Source: Progne subis subis
Taxonomy: Eukaryota; Chordata; Aves; Passeriformes; Hirundinidae
NCBI GenBank assembly: GCA_022316685.1
Contig: JAKJHU010000026.1
Span: forward strand, 2,054,001 to 2,118,000
Length of the DNA stretch: 64,000 nt
Direction: 5' to 3'
Shown: piece by piece, positions 50,701 through 64,000 of the stretch
How positions within the stretch are numbered: position 1 is the stretch's first letter
Layout of the letters: the number at the start of each line of letters is the position of its first letter
Made by a program: the position numbers and the translations under genes
The notes under the pieces: generated by a model
Told to the model about the DNA's origin: nothing
Databases searched by the model: none
The model's input: the letters and a program-made list of their open reading frames with translations, nothing else

Positions 50701-53700
50701 GGGAAACCTTTCCTGGTAAGGCTGAGAATAAAGATTCTAAATGCCTCTCAGGCAAGTGACATTCTCCTTAACCGAGTTTCTAAATAGCAAACTAGGAAAA
50801 AAAGCATGCTGAAAGTATACAGGTAAGAAACTGACGATGGTAACCTCTCAACATCCATTGTAAGTGTCTGCTTTGATACTCACAGATGTGAACAAATACA
50901 TCTCAGACACTCTTAAAGGTTCATTAACTCAATGCTCTGACTCTAGCCATAAAAACAAGACAAATTTAAACTAATGCAAAGTCCTCCTATATGCCTCTAT
51001 TTCAGTTTCCCAATTTCTATGAGCTGTTTAAGGTCTCTTTAAGAGAGCTGACATCTTCTAACACACTCATGGATTTTCCAAGGCTCTCATCAATCTGCTT
51101 GTAGTTAAGCTGACGCCAAGCAGAATTATTGAAATCTACAGTGTAGTCATGTGTAAAAAACTATTTCTATTTGTTTAATTTTTAACCTTCTGCCTAATAC
51201 TTTTACCAAAGTAATTTAAACCCTCTCATACACAGTGAGTAATAGAGGCACAACTTACCTCAGGCAGAGGCACTGGAGTTACTGTTACACACCCCAGACT
51301 GTCAAGGAGAGAACATCCTTTGTGTTGTTTTTGTTCCACCTTTCAAGAAACCTAAGTGCACACCTGATGTCTTAAATGTCTTAGCATCAGCTAAAATTAG
51401 CCCTAATTTTTCCATCTCACTGTTTGCATTTGTTACTCTTGTGTCTCACAGTTCTTGGTCCAGTGTTTGTTCAGATCAAGGTGTTACTGTTCTGTGCTAC
51501 AGCTGCCTTCCTGCCTGCACTCCCGGGTCTTTACAAAGGAAAGATATCACCCATGACTCATGCTGATAGGGAATGGGCTTACTCCTGAGGAGTTCTTCTT
51601 GTATACTTGCCCCACATTGTCAGCACCAGTCTTTGTGAGGTGATGCAAGCACTCCTTGCCACATGAGACAGAACAGTCTGTACAGTTGGAAGCTTTCATC
51701 AGCTACAGAGAGCAGTACCTGCAGTGTAGCCAGAGCCATAGCTTTTGCTCACAACACATAGGTTTGCCACATCTACAAGGATTTCTTTGCATGTTTTGTA
51801 CCTTGGCTTCATTGTACATCTAGATTAAACCTAAGCAATGTGTCTCACAATTGCACAAATACTTCTGCACATCCCCTGGAAATGCCCTGTTTCACAATGG
51901 TATGCTGGTGTACAAAACAGTGACTGTGCAGCTGCACGTTATCATTTCTTGTAAGTAATTTCAGCAGAGCTGTACAATGGACTTTGGGCCGAGCCTCAGC
52001 CCAGTGTTTTGTTGCTGTGCCAGACTATGTGAGGCAGACATTCACATCAGTAATGCTTTGCCAGAGGCTGATATCACTCAATGTATTTTCATAAACCTTG
52101 AATTATGACAATACGTTGCAGGTGTAGGACTGGCCCTGTTTATATTTGTCATAACTTTTAGCTAAGTGTTAACAAAGCACTATCATAGTATCAGAATTTT
52201 ACATTCCAGAAATTCTTTCTTGCTTGTAGGAATATGGTGCTAAAATAATTATAACAGTATGCAATAATGTATAAATAATCTTTATTTCTTTTTAAGAAGT
52301 TAAATTTTGCCACTACTTAAATGAGTAGATATTTTTCTAACAATGGTCCTCTATGGCTTAATTTTCATGATTATTTGTTAATGCTGACGGAAAAAAAAAT
52401 ATGACTCAACAGGCTTAGGAATATAGATCACCTGGATCACTATAATTGGTAAGAAATCTAAGATTATTAGATAAAACTATAATCAAGATTTCGTATCAAT
52501 ATAGAATTTCTCCAAGCTAATAAACACTGAAAATCTCAGTGTTATTGATATTAATAAAAAATGCACCTTTCATTGTTTCTGCATCTTTAGACACTAGTTT
52601 TGTGGAAGGGTCCCTTATAGGCAGAAGAAGTTTTCCTGTACACATGTAACATGGCTGTGTGAAGTGCTGAGGATTCTGTGGTATTGGATGGACACCCAGC
52701 TGTTAGGCATTACACCACAAAATCAGGTATTTCAGCCTAGCAGCAGGAAATCATTAAAAAGACATTATATTACTTCAATTGTTTTGGATCAGCTCTCCTT
52801 GTTAATCATCATCTGACTAAACCAGCACTATCCATGTAAGAGTCTGCAGGATCTGCTTTACAAAGATCCTGCAGGACTAACACTTTGAAGATTGCTGTTG
52901 TCAAATGCTGTTCCCAAACAACATGGAAATATTCAGGGAGAAATTATGGATGAATGCCAGATGACATAAACATAAAGTAACAATGATTCTTTATTTCAGT
53001 CTTTAAACCATGTGTTAATTGCAAAAAGATGTGTAAAATTGGTGAAAATGTGTAAAATGCAGTCTGATGGGCTATTCTGTACACTGATAAAATCTATGTA
53101 GAACTAAGACATGTGTCTCCATTTAATCTTGTAATTGCCAAAGTCAGTTCAGAGGCCCTCTCCAATCCTCTTCACTCCTCTAGCAAAATTCATGGGCTGA
53201 AAAACCTGTCATGCTTTCTCTTCTGCCAGTTAGAGAAAAACTTGTAGAACTTTCATGTTATGACTAGCAATATCATCTCATGTGACATCAAGCTACAACA
53301 TTTATTAATCCTAGGAGAATATTCTACTGTCAAATTTTGTCCTAATTGAACTATAGATGTTGGTATGTCTAAGTGCAAGGATGAGTTCTTCCCATTTGAC
53401 ACATTTGTGTCAAAAGACGTGGATTTAAAAGCTACCATTCTGGCCCGGCAGTATTTTACACAGGCAGGAAGGACTGAGGTAAGCTTGGTTTGAACTCTGC
53501 ATTCATAAGTCTTTCACCTGGGAAGTTTTCTCCCAGTTGTTGGATAATTGGAAATTAGTATGATAATGAAGAACATAACAGGCATCTAAGCCCAACCTGA
53601 GCAGAACAAGATGCAGAGCAGTGAAAATCTGTAGCAAAATTAAAAAATTTATTTTTTTCCTCAGTTTAGTCCTCTTAATCGTATCATTGAATAAGCTCTT

Positions 53701-54379
53701 CTCACATGTTTGCAGGTTCTTTTTTTTTAAATTGCTGTCCCACTGACCCTTTGAAATCTGTTGTTAAATATGGTTTCAGATGAGCATGAAGGATTTGCCT
53801 GGGTGCTTTTTAATTAAAAAAAACCCTCTTCTATCTCCCTCATATTATGTTTAAGTTCTATGACCATCTGCCACCTTCTCTAGTGCTGCTTCTACAGCAT
53901 GACCCACAAGTCTTTCTTATCTCTGGCACTTGCTGCTTCCTTTAATATGCTTTCATAGTCAATATAGTGAAGAAATGGTCAGTCTGAAGGCAGTGAGCCT
54001 CAGGAGATCACTCAAGCATTCAGACAGTGCTGTTTGGGAAGGTGTAGAGAAGTGGCATCTGATGTCATGAAACCACCTATATGAGAAAATACTCAGTAAT
54101 CCTTGTGGACAGGCTCTATCCAGTTCTTTATGTCTCCCTTTAGAGCTGCTAGCAGTAATTTTGACCATTCACATGCTACTACAGTTTTCATTCTCACTCT
54201 AAGAACCAGGTGATTTAGTATCTAGAACACATAGGTGTTCCTGCAGTCTTAGATCCCCTCCTCCCTCCCATTCTGCCTCCCTCGATGGGGGCACAAGCAG
54301 AATTCACTTGTCAAGTGAGATGGAAACAAAGGACTGTTTTGGAATCCTAACTATGTCAGCCTGGTCTGGGATTCTCACC

Positions 54380-55255
54380 GAGTCACTTAATGGCCGAGGT
54401 TGGAAGGGTCCTCTGGAGGTCCTTTGGTCAAGTCCCTGCTGCTCAAGCAAGTGACACTCTGAGCCCAGGACTATGTCCAGACAGCTTTTGAGTATCTCCA
54501 AGGTTGAAGGAGGATACCCTCCACAACCCTCCTGGATAATCTGTGCCAGTACTTGATCACCTTCACAGTGAAAAAGGGTTTCTTGATGTTCAGAGGGAAC
54601 CTCCTGTATCTGAATATATATGCCCATTGCCTCTGATCCTGTCACTGGGCACCACTGAAGACAGCCTGGCTCTGTCCTCTTTGAACCCTTCCTTTGGATA
54701 CTTACCATGTTGATAAACCCCCACACCCCTCGAGCCTTCTCTTTTCCAGGCTGAACAGCCATAGCTCTCTCATCTTTTCTGTATATAGTCCAGTCCCTCT
54801 GTCATATTTGTGGCCCTTCATTAGATTCTCCCCACTATGTCTCTTGTGCTGAGGATCCCCAGATATGGACAGAGCACACAAGGAGAGGCCTTCCCCGTGC
54901 CAAGCAGAGGGGCAATCACTTCCCTGGACCTGCTGGCAGCACTTTTCCTGGTGCAGCCCAGGACACCTTTAGCTGCCCCAGTGACAAGGACACGCTGCTG
55001 GCTTGTGTTTGACCCAGGTCCTGTTCTGCAAAGCACCTTTTGAGCTGGGCATCCCCCAGCATATATTGGTGCCTGGGGCTGCTCCTTCCCAGGTGCAGGA
55101 CTTTATACTTCCCCTTGTTGAACTTCATGATGTTCCCTTTAGCCCATTTATCCAGCCTGTCCAGATCCCTCTGGATGGCAACACGACCCTCTGGGTGTGT
55201 CAGCCGCTCTTCCCAGTTTGTGTCATCGCAAACTGGCTGAGGGTACACTCTTTAG
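54380..55255 (-). mobile_element. CR1 LINE, RT fragment to 3' end
   Basis: On the minus strand the 5' part encodes PEGRVAIQRDLDRLDKW and MKFNKGKYKVLHLGRSSP, then SVASRSREVI-like text, the classic CR1 ORF2 C terminus. The 3' UTR follows to about 54385 (GGTTGGAAGGGTCCTCTGGA on the plus strand). Several frameshifts. About 870 bp, the longest continuous single CR1 span with both RT and 3' end in this window. Confidence 0.92.
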
Positions 55256-57544
55256 AATATGCCCTTCTGGATACTCCTCACCTAATCCAGAGATGATAAA
55301 AGAAGATGAAAGATAATCACAATCCTTGAAATTGTGTTCCCCGGCTTACATGTAATTTTACAGCTGCTTTGATCAGTAATTATCCTTCCCTGTATTATGC
55401 TCATTAGACCTTGACCATGGTTCCTCAAATGGAGAAAGAAACTGGGTCCTCTTTTATTACATTCTTTTTTTCCCATCCAATTTCTTTAAAATGCAAAAAA
55501 AATGCTTTTATCTTTTATTACAAAAGTACAGACAGGAATCTATATGTTTCTGCCTAAAAACTCAGTATGTAAACATGCCCTCTGAAACATGCAAGAGTAA
55601 CTTCTAAAAGTTTAAGAGATAATGTTAGGGCCTCTGCTAAACCGTTTTAATTTCAGTAGATAAGATTAGAAGAATAACTGTAGTGATGGTGAAAAATAGT
55701 AAATCATATGACCATTCCTATATATTTTCTATGTGTCACCCTGCTTAATTCAGTCTAAAAGTAACGTAAATACTTCTGTTAAGCAAAGCTTAGCAAATGT
55801 CTAATATTTTTCTCAGAGCAATGTTTTGTAGAGGAGCTGTGTGTTCCAGAAAGAAAAATATTATTAGTTTAAGATTTGTAACTCCCTCTGCTACCGGGTT
55901 TTAAATTGCCACAATTTACTGAAGAAATAAAAGCATGTGAGGCTTCCTCAGCTTTTCATCCAAATTTTCCTCACCCAAAAGGAGAGACGGTCATCATGAT
56001 CAGTTTACCCACATCCCGAGACGTGGCGTCATCCTGCCAGGAAACAAAGAGTTTCACATTAATTATAAGTGATCCCATAGTTCAGATAATAAAACCTCAA
56101 ATACTTTTCTGCAACTACTCCAAAAGCAATAGAAGGAAGTAAGAAGCAGTGTAATGGACAACTCTCTCTGGATGTGACCTCTGATGGAACTGGTCAATCA
56201 AAGGTGGTTTTTCATGGTTAGCAATGGGTGAAACACCCCCATAGGGAAACCAGTCACTTTGAGAGGAATGAGACTAAATTAATCTAGTTTGTAAGAATTC
56301 ATTATAAATTGCTCTGGTCAAACCATGGTTTTACTGTTGCCTCTTGTTAAATCTATTAGAATACTGAGCTGATGAGTGCAGCACAGAGGAAGCAATATGC
56401 CTGGTTTTGTTTGTAAAATAAATGCTTTCCAAAGCTCTGCATGTAAATCCTTGAAAAGAATGGGTTTGATTTTCCCTTGAGAAATGGGCTGATGCATTTT
56501 TGTCAATAAGGCATCCTTTTCAGGCAAAAACCAAATTCATTGTGTCCCTGCTGAATGGTTTCAGAGCCATATACCCTGGCAGCAATAATACTGTCAGATT
56601 TCTCTCATATTAAATTCACACTTGAGGAGCTGTAGATGTTGAATTTTAGATTTCTCTAATCCTTGATGCTACTTTCAGGTTTTGAGCAAACTAATGCAAA
56701 ACCTGCTTGCCAAAAGAAAGTGAATAAAGAGTCTGTATATCAGGGTCTGAGCCTGGAGGTCATACAGGGAAACATTAAAAAAAGAGTTACATATATTTTT
56801 TTATATATGTATATATTTCAGGAATCCTCAAAGAGATGATGTTAGGATTGATTAAATGAGCCAAGTATTGATCAGGACAATTAAGATATTGAAGTAAACT
56901 TCAGTTTAACTGTAAATTTTAGAAAAACTGTATCTTTAGTCTGGTATGTAATGATCTTGGGAGGGAGTGAAGAGGCAGGAAATTTTAGTGCTATGCATGT
57001 TTATACAATATCATGGACATTTAAAGAAGAAGAAGTGCCCATTCAAGATGCAAACATGATTGCTTTACACAGTGGTCTTGAGCTCTGCATTTAATTTTGT
57101 GGAGGGAGCATCAGAATCAAAATCAACAGAGGCTTGCAGTCGAAGGAACTAGCATGGGAAGCACAGCATTTCTGGAAGGAGACAGAAAAGCAAGGAAGGG
57201 GCAATTCTGGAGCAAAAAGAAGGCTCAAACCCAGCTCAGAAAAAGATATTTCAGAGAGGAATCAGTATCCTGTTTGATGTTTTTTCTAGTGAGTATTGGC
57301 GTGGCACTACTAGCCTATACCCAGCCTTTCTAGCTCAGCTCATACAAATACTCTCTTGAATGTAACTAGGATGTGAAAACAGATAACCCCATTCACCGAG
57401 GCAAGCAGAGAGAAAAGACACATTGAGAACATACGGTTACTTTAGGTCCTGCCCAGCAGCAAGTTTCTGTGCCCGTTCTCAATACATGCCACAGACTCTC
57501 CCAAATATTTACTGTATGACTTCAGCTCATCTGTCCACCAGAGA

Positions 57545-57568
57545 TTTTTTTTTTTTTTTTTTTTTTTT
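57545..57568. repeat. T24 homopolymer
   Basis: Run of 24 T. It could be the tail of a minus-strand retroposed copy, but no body was recognised to its right. Confidence 0.93.
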
Positions 57569-59256
57569 AGAATGGAGCTCTGCAATTTATTACTGGGGAA
57601 CAAACTTCCCATTCTTGCCTCAACATAGAGACATAGCTGGATCTCAAGCAGGTTCTACCTAGATGTTCTACTTTCCTCCTTAGGCTTCTTTCATTTCCTA
57701 GAGCTATACTCTGTTCTACTGGATGCAGAATTTAGGCAGAGTATACTTTAAAGTCATTATGATGGATGACAAAAATACGGTAGGCTTCAGATTGTCAATT
57801 AAGTCTAAATTGAAAAACCTTATAATAGCCACTATTTAATATGGCTTGTACAAGAGAAGATAGAAATAATTATGACAACATCATTGCAGCATGATCGTGG
57901 AGAGAGTTGAGGAAATTAGACTCCGTCGGAGAAGAAAAAAGCACCAGGCATAAGAACCAGCTGTAGCACTAAAACACAGACAATAAAATTAAATCCTGAT
58001 TAAAAAAAATACTCTGAAGTATGTGGGGAGATGTTTCTTTGTCATTCAAGAAGGGAGAGTGGTACATATTTATTTGTATATCAGAAACTCTTCTGAAACT
58101 ATCCACTTTGAACCTGAAATAGGCAGAGTGGATGCTTCACATGATGTTCTGGACATCAATCTGTATCTTTCCTCTTACTGTACTCAATGCAAGGTATGAC
58201 ACTACCTCCAGAGTCACAAATTCAGCATGTATCCACCCATTTTAGCCCTGACACTATAGAACCTGTCTCCTCACCAGGGTGTCAGAAATATCTGCAAGTA
58301 CTGCTGGAAGATACAATGACTATTGTATAATGCATTAAAATGGAAAACCTTGTGATTCACTCAATAGAATGTAAAAAGTACATAGAGAAGACTTTCCTCA
58401 AAGCACGAGCTTCAGGTATCCCCAAGCTAACCCTAAGCACTGAAGAATGTCTTAAACCTGGTGGCAGCCAGGTTCTCTATCCACCACAGGTGTAAAAATG
58501 CAGAGAGTAGAATCGGGTAGTCGTGTACATGCTGCATTACCAATCCAATAGAAGTCCTTCCCCCACCCATTAAGGAAAAAGCTGCAGGGAAAAAGAAACC
58601 ACAAAAGAAAACCAGGACAGGTTTCTGTATACTGAGATGGCCCCAAGCAGCACCAAATGAAGGGAACTTTCAAATTCATTTTCACACTCGAGTGCTCAAG
58701 GTTTGTCACTGGTCTTTTTCGTACTTGGACATCAAAAAAGACGAAAGAATTTCCTGTCACTGAAATAATTCTAATTCATGGATGTTTGAGGTACTCCTAA
58801 GAAGCAGTGACATATAGATACCCTGGACTAAACTGGTGAAATGCAGCATTCCAGGATCAGCCATCACTACTGCACAGAGATAAAGAGTACAAACACATTG
58901 CATCATAGCTCCTGCTGGGCATTTTACAACATGATCACTCATTCCCTCTTCACAGCCTGACTAGAGACAGACATGGAGCTGTATCAGGACAATACTAACA
59001 CAACAGTTGGCTCTTGTTTCGTAGTTTTCTCCCTCTCCACATCTTAGCAGTATGAGGCTGTTTCTATTATTTCCTGATCTGAGTCCTGTGTGTGTATGGA
59101 GATCTTGTTAATGGCTAATTGTATTCATGAAATTCTAGAAGGGAATGCATTTCAGCATTAAATACACTGTATATCCTGCATTTATTCTTAATCAGGAAGC
59201 TCAGCTTCTAAGGAAGTGTGCTGATACATCTTCTTTATTTTTATGTCTGGCACCTT

Positions 59257-59283
59257 AAAAAAACAAAACAAAACAAAACAAAA
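59257..59283. repeat. (AAAAC)n microsatellite
   Basis: Four AAAAC-type units after an A7 run. Confidence 0.93.
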
Positions 59284-62200
59284 GATTGGCAAGACCACAG
59301 TCTTTACTAGACTGATGATTTAACTCCTTCAAAGCTTTGTGTTAAGGAAGGATGAATGAGTCTGAATAGGAGAGGCATCCTCATCCTTCGTGTTGTACTT
59401 GTGGAGAATCTGGTAGCTCTCTGGAATTGGAATTTCAGAACGATGGTATTCCTGATTTCAAATGCTAGCAGGAATTTGAAAATGCAGATATCACCAACCC
59501 ACTCAAAACTGAAAGCCTGTCTTCAAAGATTTTGTAATGTGCCAGCTAGATTCCTGATCATGAGAATGTCAGTTGCCATGTTGAATTTGATTCAAATCCC
59601 TACATCTCTTGGAGCAGAACAATGCACATGAACTGAGGAAACCCATTTAACTGCCTTCTCAAATCATTGAATCTTAAGAATTTCACTGAAGCTATGCCAC
59701 CAAATGCCAGTTTGGAGGCATCTGCTGAGAGGAGTGTTTCAATACCAGCAGATGTTATTATGGATGAAGACATCGCGTGCCATTGTTGCCTGGTAAATAA
59801 CTTAAAAACAAGCAAAAAAATAGCCAAGCATATCCAAAAATGTACCCTGCATCCAGAGTTAAAACAAACACTTAACTCATCCTGATTACAAAGAATGTTT
59901 CAGAGTGAATTTCTTAAAGCTATTCTATCGTGTAACAGGTAACCAGTTACCAAAGAGGGACCAAGAGGTAAAAATGCGCACTAGACTAGAGGGTCATAAA
60001 TATTATGCTGAAAAACCTGAAGAGTTTTGTTTATGTTTCTCAGAGAGGAAAACTGTCTTTCCAAGAAATCATGCAGAGTGGCAGCCAGAACGGTTTTCAG
60101 GAAAAGGTACTAATAAAATATGCTAATTTTTTAAAGACTTTCTTTAAAAAATTATGGAAAACGCTCTTTTCAAAGCTAGCATACACTATATCTAAATTCC
60201 AAGCAAAATGCTTTGGGAACAGTAACTTTCAGCAGAATGATGGAGACAACTCAGAAAATGGCCTAGTTTGGTCTGTAGTTTAAATTGCAACTCAGATCTG
60301 GAATATGTGTGGGAACACATATGCAACTCTACATGTACACACAGCTGCATATAGTGCTAAACCAGAGATGCAAGCTGTCTGAAAACTCTAGGGACTGAAA
60401 AGGGGGAGCTGGAACGTACAGTGTTCCAGTGGAGGCCACTCCCTCAGCTGAGAAAATGCAAGAAGGACGTCATAACTCTGTCTGCCCCAGACCCTGACAA
60501 CTTAACCTGAGATCTTTCAACACTTAGAAGAAAATAATGGAGACACAGGAAGCAGCAGCTACTTCCCTTCCACTCAATGTCAGGAGAATATCTGAGCCAT
60601 TCCCTTCTGACTACCCAACAGTGCCATTTCCACTGGGTGATCTGCCATGCTCCAGGAAGGCAGTCCCCTTGGCTATACATGATGAGGCACTGTCACCAGC
60701 TCTTCTCAAGGCACAGATTTGGAGTGGTGGGCAGGGGGGAGCATATAGACTGGACAAGTATCTGCATACAGTACAAACTGTTCTCATAGCTGCTCCTAAA
60801 AGACAACCACAACTCAAGATAATCTATGCTTTGGCTGATAATCTTAGTAGTATTTATGGGAATTGCTGTGTAAAGTTACACATGGTGTTCCTTGCCAAAG
60901 ATCAATTTAATGTTCTGCCCTGAAGGTGCATCAGTTGTCTAAATAGTTTCCTCTTTATGGATTTAGGCAATATGAGGCTGCATTTTCAGATATTCCTGGC
61001 TGGGATCCAATCCAGGATTCACAAATAACATTGCTTCAGAGAAGGAAATGAAGGAGATGGGAAGGAACAGGGGTAAGTACAGAGCTTAACAGTCTGTGTC
61101 AGATAGCCTGAATCATTCTTCTATTACCTGCATTGGAGGGATTGTATAAAGCAAAGATTGGTTTAAGAAATGGCTCGGAATCACTGAGCTCTGTTTCTAA
61201 GTAACCAAGAAGCTTACATTTCTGTGACATTCATTGACCTTTTAAAATTCTTCTTTAGAAATATGATTGTGTTTACTACTCACCAGACTAGCACTTGTCA
61301 GAGTGAATCTAGTTTGGATTTTGGAGCAGGCTCCCTTCTTCTCCCCATCCCACCTTTTTCAAGTATTGGTTTCATTCCTTAGTATTTTGGATCAGTTAAT
61401 GTAACTTTTCCCTCTTGATCTGGAATACTGGTTTTTACAGTTGCTCCACCTGAGGTGGTGCCAAGCTTGTATGTCCCCACTGAAGACAATTTACTGTCTT
61501 CACTTTTCCCCTGTAAGTCTGTATTTAGCTAAGGTTGGGATATCCAGTCTGATTTCCATCATTTGTACAGTGCCCACAGAGCTGCAACAAGAACAAGAAA
61601 ATTATTGACAAATTAATAAAAGGAGGACATATGCTGTTATGTGCAAGATAGTGGCAGAGATGGGAGTCAATTAAGAGCTGCTAGACCATAAACAAGGCCA
61701 GCTAGGTGTGCTCAGAGACAGACATGATTTGTCTATTTATCAGATTTGTCTATTCTTTCAGATAGAAATATTTAGGAATTCTGCTAGAAACCTGTCTAAT
61801 TTCTCAGTGTTCTTCTGCCCAGCTTCTGTGCCTACCTCTTTGTTGGTAGGCATGGGGAGAATGGAAATGCCTGATTCTCAGTGTCCTGACATCTGGAGTA
61901 AATTTTGTGACCAAGAATCTAGGGTTTTCTTTCCTTTCCTTTCACAAAAGCAGAAGCAGCATTTAATGAAGGGATATTGATGATGTTCATCTCTGCACAT
62001 GACCACTCAGATTCACTGTAACTCAGATCCCCATCAGATGCAGAAATGAATTCTCTCAGCTCAGTTCCCCACTGTGTCTCACGTCTAGCTCTTCAAAATG
62101 TGGGGGGAAAAAAAAAGAATTGGATGATTTCTGCTTAGAAAGATGGAAATTCACAGCCAACCCACTCAAGAATTTAGTATTAGTAAGGGAGAAATAAAGA

Positions 62201-64000
62201 AAAAACCCAACATACTAGCTGATGCAAAATGGCATGTGGAAAAATGAAACCTGTGTTAGTGAGATGCAGCTGAGCTATCTGTAGTACATACCACACACTG
62301 CCTGACATGGTGTTAAGGTCTTAAAGAGTCCTTTGAAAATTTAAGATGATGTTTTTCTGTTTTCCTAATTCTTTTCTCACCAAGTTTCAGAGCAGATCAG
62401 GTTTAATCGCAGATCAATTGCTTAACTTTATCTACAGTATTTGTTCCCTTGCATCTGCTTACATCTGTGTTGATGTCACTTAATTAAAAAAAGATAAACA
62501 CATGCATGTTTCCTCTCTGACTAATTGTTGTTTCCACCAGATCAGTATATCCACCTTCTTCTGGAAACTGAACTGTTTCCACCTTCTGGAAACTGAGCTG
62601 TCATTAGATTTAATCTTGTGGCACTTGATCTGCACTGTGGCTTCAGGGAGGAAAGAAACAGCTGTAGGGTGGAAAGGGGACGACAATGCTAAATAAAAAT
62701 ACTCATAAGCTCAAGGTCCACCTTCAGCCAGATGAGCGCAAAGCAGAAAGAAAGTGTTCTTCTTTCAGAAAATAAATTACAGAATCCTCTCTTTGAATGC
62801 GGTTGTTACATGTATCTGCCATCAACTGGAATTAGCAGAATGGGAAAAGTTACATAAATTCTGTGTACTGATTGCACAGGACCCCAGAAGCCACTGGGGT
62901 GGAAAAGCTGGCAGGGGGTGTGGGTGGACTGTAGGGAGATGTGGTAAAGGAGAAAGAGAACTAGAAAAGTTATTTTTGATTAAAAAGTGCTCCTATCTGT
63001 TGTTGGAGGCTCCATTTCTAGCCTGTTGTTACTGAATTTCATGAATGTAAATGTGTACTTTCACATACTGCTGATCTCCTGTCTGTCAGTCCAAAGGAAC
63101 TTGTTCCCTCAAGGATGATGGGCAGTCTCAGGGAGACTGTAATAGGTTCATGCTAATCTCTTCAGTAACAAGCTCAACCCAAGACATTTGAAACCTATCT
63201 GTGAAACTGCCAATAATTTAGTGCTTCACTAACTTGGCCAACAGCGATAGTTCCATCCACTAAAGCATCTGATGTCTTCAGGGTGAACAAATACTTTCAG
63301 GTTTGTTTCAACTAGCAGCACTACTGCATGCAGAAATGCTTTCTGGGCTATTTTCCTATTCCCAGCCATCTGTTACAATGGCATCCAGGCAACTCAGAAA
63401 TCCTTGGGTTTGCTTCATTGATGCATATATGCCAATGTAATACTAATAATACTAATAGGTTGACACAGGCAGGCTGTCAAAATCCTTCAGGGTCCACTTC
63501 TGTTGAAAGTCTCAAGGAAAAGACTGCCAACCATCTGCCTTATGGCACTTTGGTACCATGGTGATGAATGCACAGAGAGGATCAAACATTGCTTTATTAT
63601 CAGATGAGAAGTCAGAATTCCTTAAAGAAAGGAAAATAAAAAGTTCCGTACTCTTACAACACTTACAAAGTGCAAGAGCATCTTTTCATTGCACATTCTA
63701 TGAAGCTATTTACTATTATTCCTTGTTTCATTTGCCAGATTAACTTCTCTAAAATCTATAGTTGCATTAAAAAAAGAAAAAAAACAACTAAAACTCCTGC
63801 CAAGACTCCTCTGCACAAGCAGGATATCAGGGACAATGACCACGAGAAAAGCATTTAATAAAGTATCAGTCAAAGAGTATATCACGGGTTGGCACAATTT
63901 TGTTTTAGAAATGTGAGGTGTTTTTCCCCTGCCCTGACCGTGCAGTAGTTTGGCGGGGGGAGGACAGGGAACCTATCAAAAAGCTGGTTGGGATATTGGC

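Larger units (their letters stand above)
38521..64000. other. Upstream intergenic region without a supported gene
   Basis: About 25 kb on the 5' side of MARCHF11. Coding signal is absent: frames are short, lack family motifs, or fall in low-complexity DNA. Recognisable content is the microsatellites, CR1 pieces and possible SINE listed separately. Stretches 45000-48700, 50700-54370, 55260-57540 and 57570-63990 show nothing I can name. In human and chicken the neighbours are FBXL7 and ZNF622; neither is visible here. Confidence 0.7.

Noticed and set aside
54304..55296. Plus- and minus-strand frames as genes
   Set aside because: They are the CR1 reverse transcriptase and 3' UTR or its antisense.
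57097..57333. 78-codon frame with a hydrophobic C terminus
   Set aside because: No family resemblance, no supporting splice sites or promoter; a single short frame is expected by chance.
59356..60283. Run of four neighbouring plus-strand frames as a decayed or spliced gene
   Set aside because: No recognisable domain, no consistent splice phases and no similarity between frames; AT-rich background gives such runs.

Overview
The window looks like bird nuclear DNA. The evidence is repeated CR1 LINE fragments with the avian-type ATTCTATG 3' end, LTRs resembling a common avian endogenous-retrovirus family, long AT-rich non-coding stretches, and one vertebrate gene split into four exons with canonical splice sites. 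I cannot name the species from the sequence.

One protein-coding gene can be supported: MARCHF11, a RING-CH transmembrane ubiquitin ligase, on the minus strand with its whole coding region inside the window. Exon 1 (37657-37926) lies in a strong CpG island. Exon 2 (36513-36668) follows a 1-kb intron, exon 3 (13852-14044) a 22.5-kb intron, and exon 4 (6430-6752, with the stop) a 7.1-kb intron. The joined frame is 942 nt, or 313 residues plus stop. All three splice phases agree and all eight zinc ligands of the C4HC3 RING-CH domain are present. Two membrane spans, a YxxPhi sorting motif and a C-terminal class I PDZ ligand follow.

Layout: 1-1345 is a decayed CR1. 1346-2985 has nothing recognisable. 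2990-5360 is a repeat complex: an LTR fragment, then a CR1 interrupted by a solo LTR. 5361-6429 is the probable MARCHF11 3' untranslated region and flank. 6430-37926 is the gene; its introns carry several CR1 fragments, microsatellites, a cluster of overlapping palindromes near 9.95 kb and paired hairpins near 24.97 kb. 37340-38520 is the CpG island and likely promoter, with tandem GC boxes and a GGGA repeat. 38520-64000 is upstream intergenic DNA without a supported gene. It holds A/C-rich microsatellites, an A49/CA compound repeat, an old CR1 reverse-transcriptase relic near 50.4 kb, a minus-strand CR1 at 54.4-55.3 kb and a possible MIR-like SINE relic.

I found no operon, CRISPR array, toxin system or other unknown multi-gene system. 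Most long open frames are CpG-island artefacts, CR1 remains or low-complexity frames. The points most worth checking are the short MARCHF11 N terminus, the stacked palindromes, and the sequence-biased blocks upstream of the promoter.
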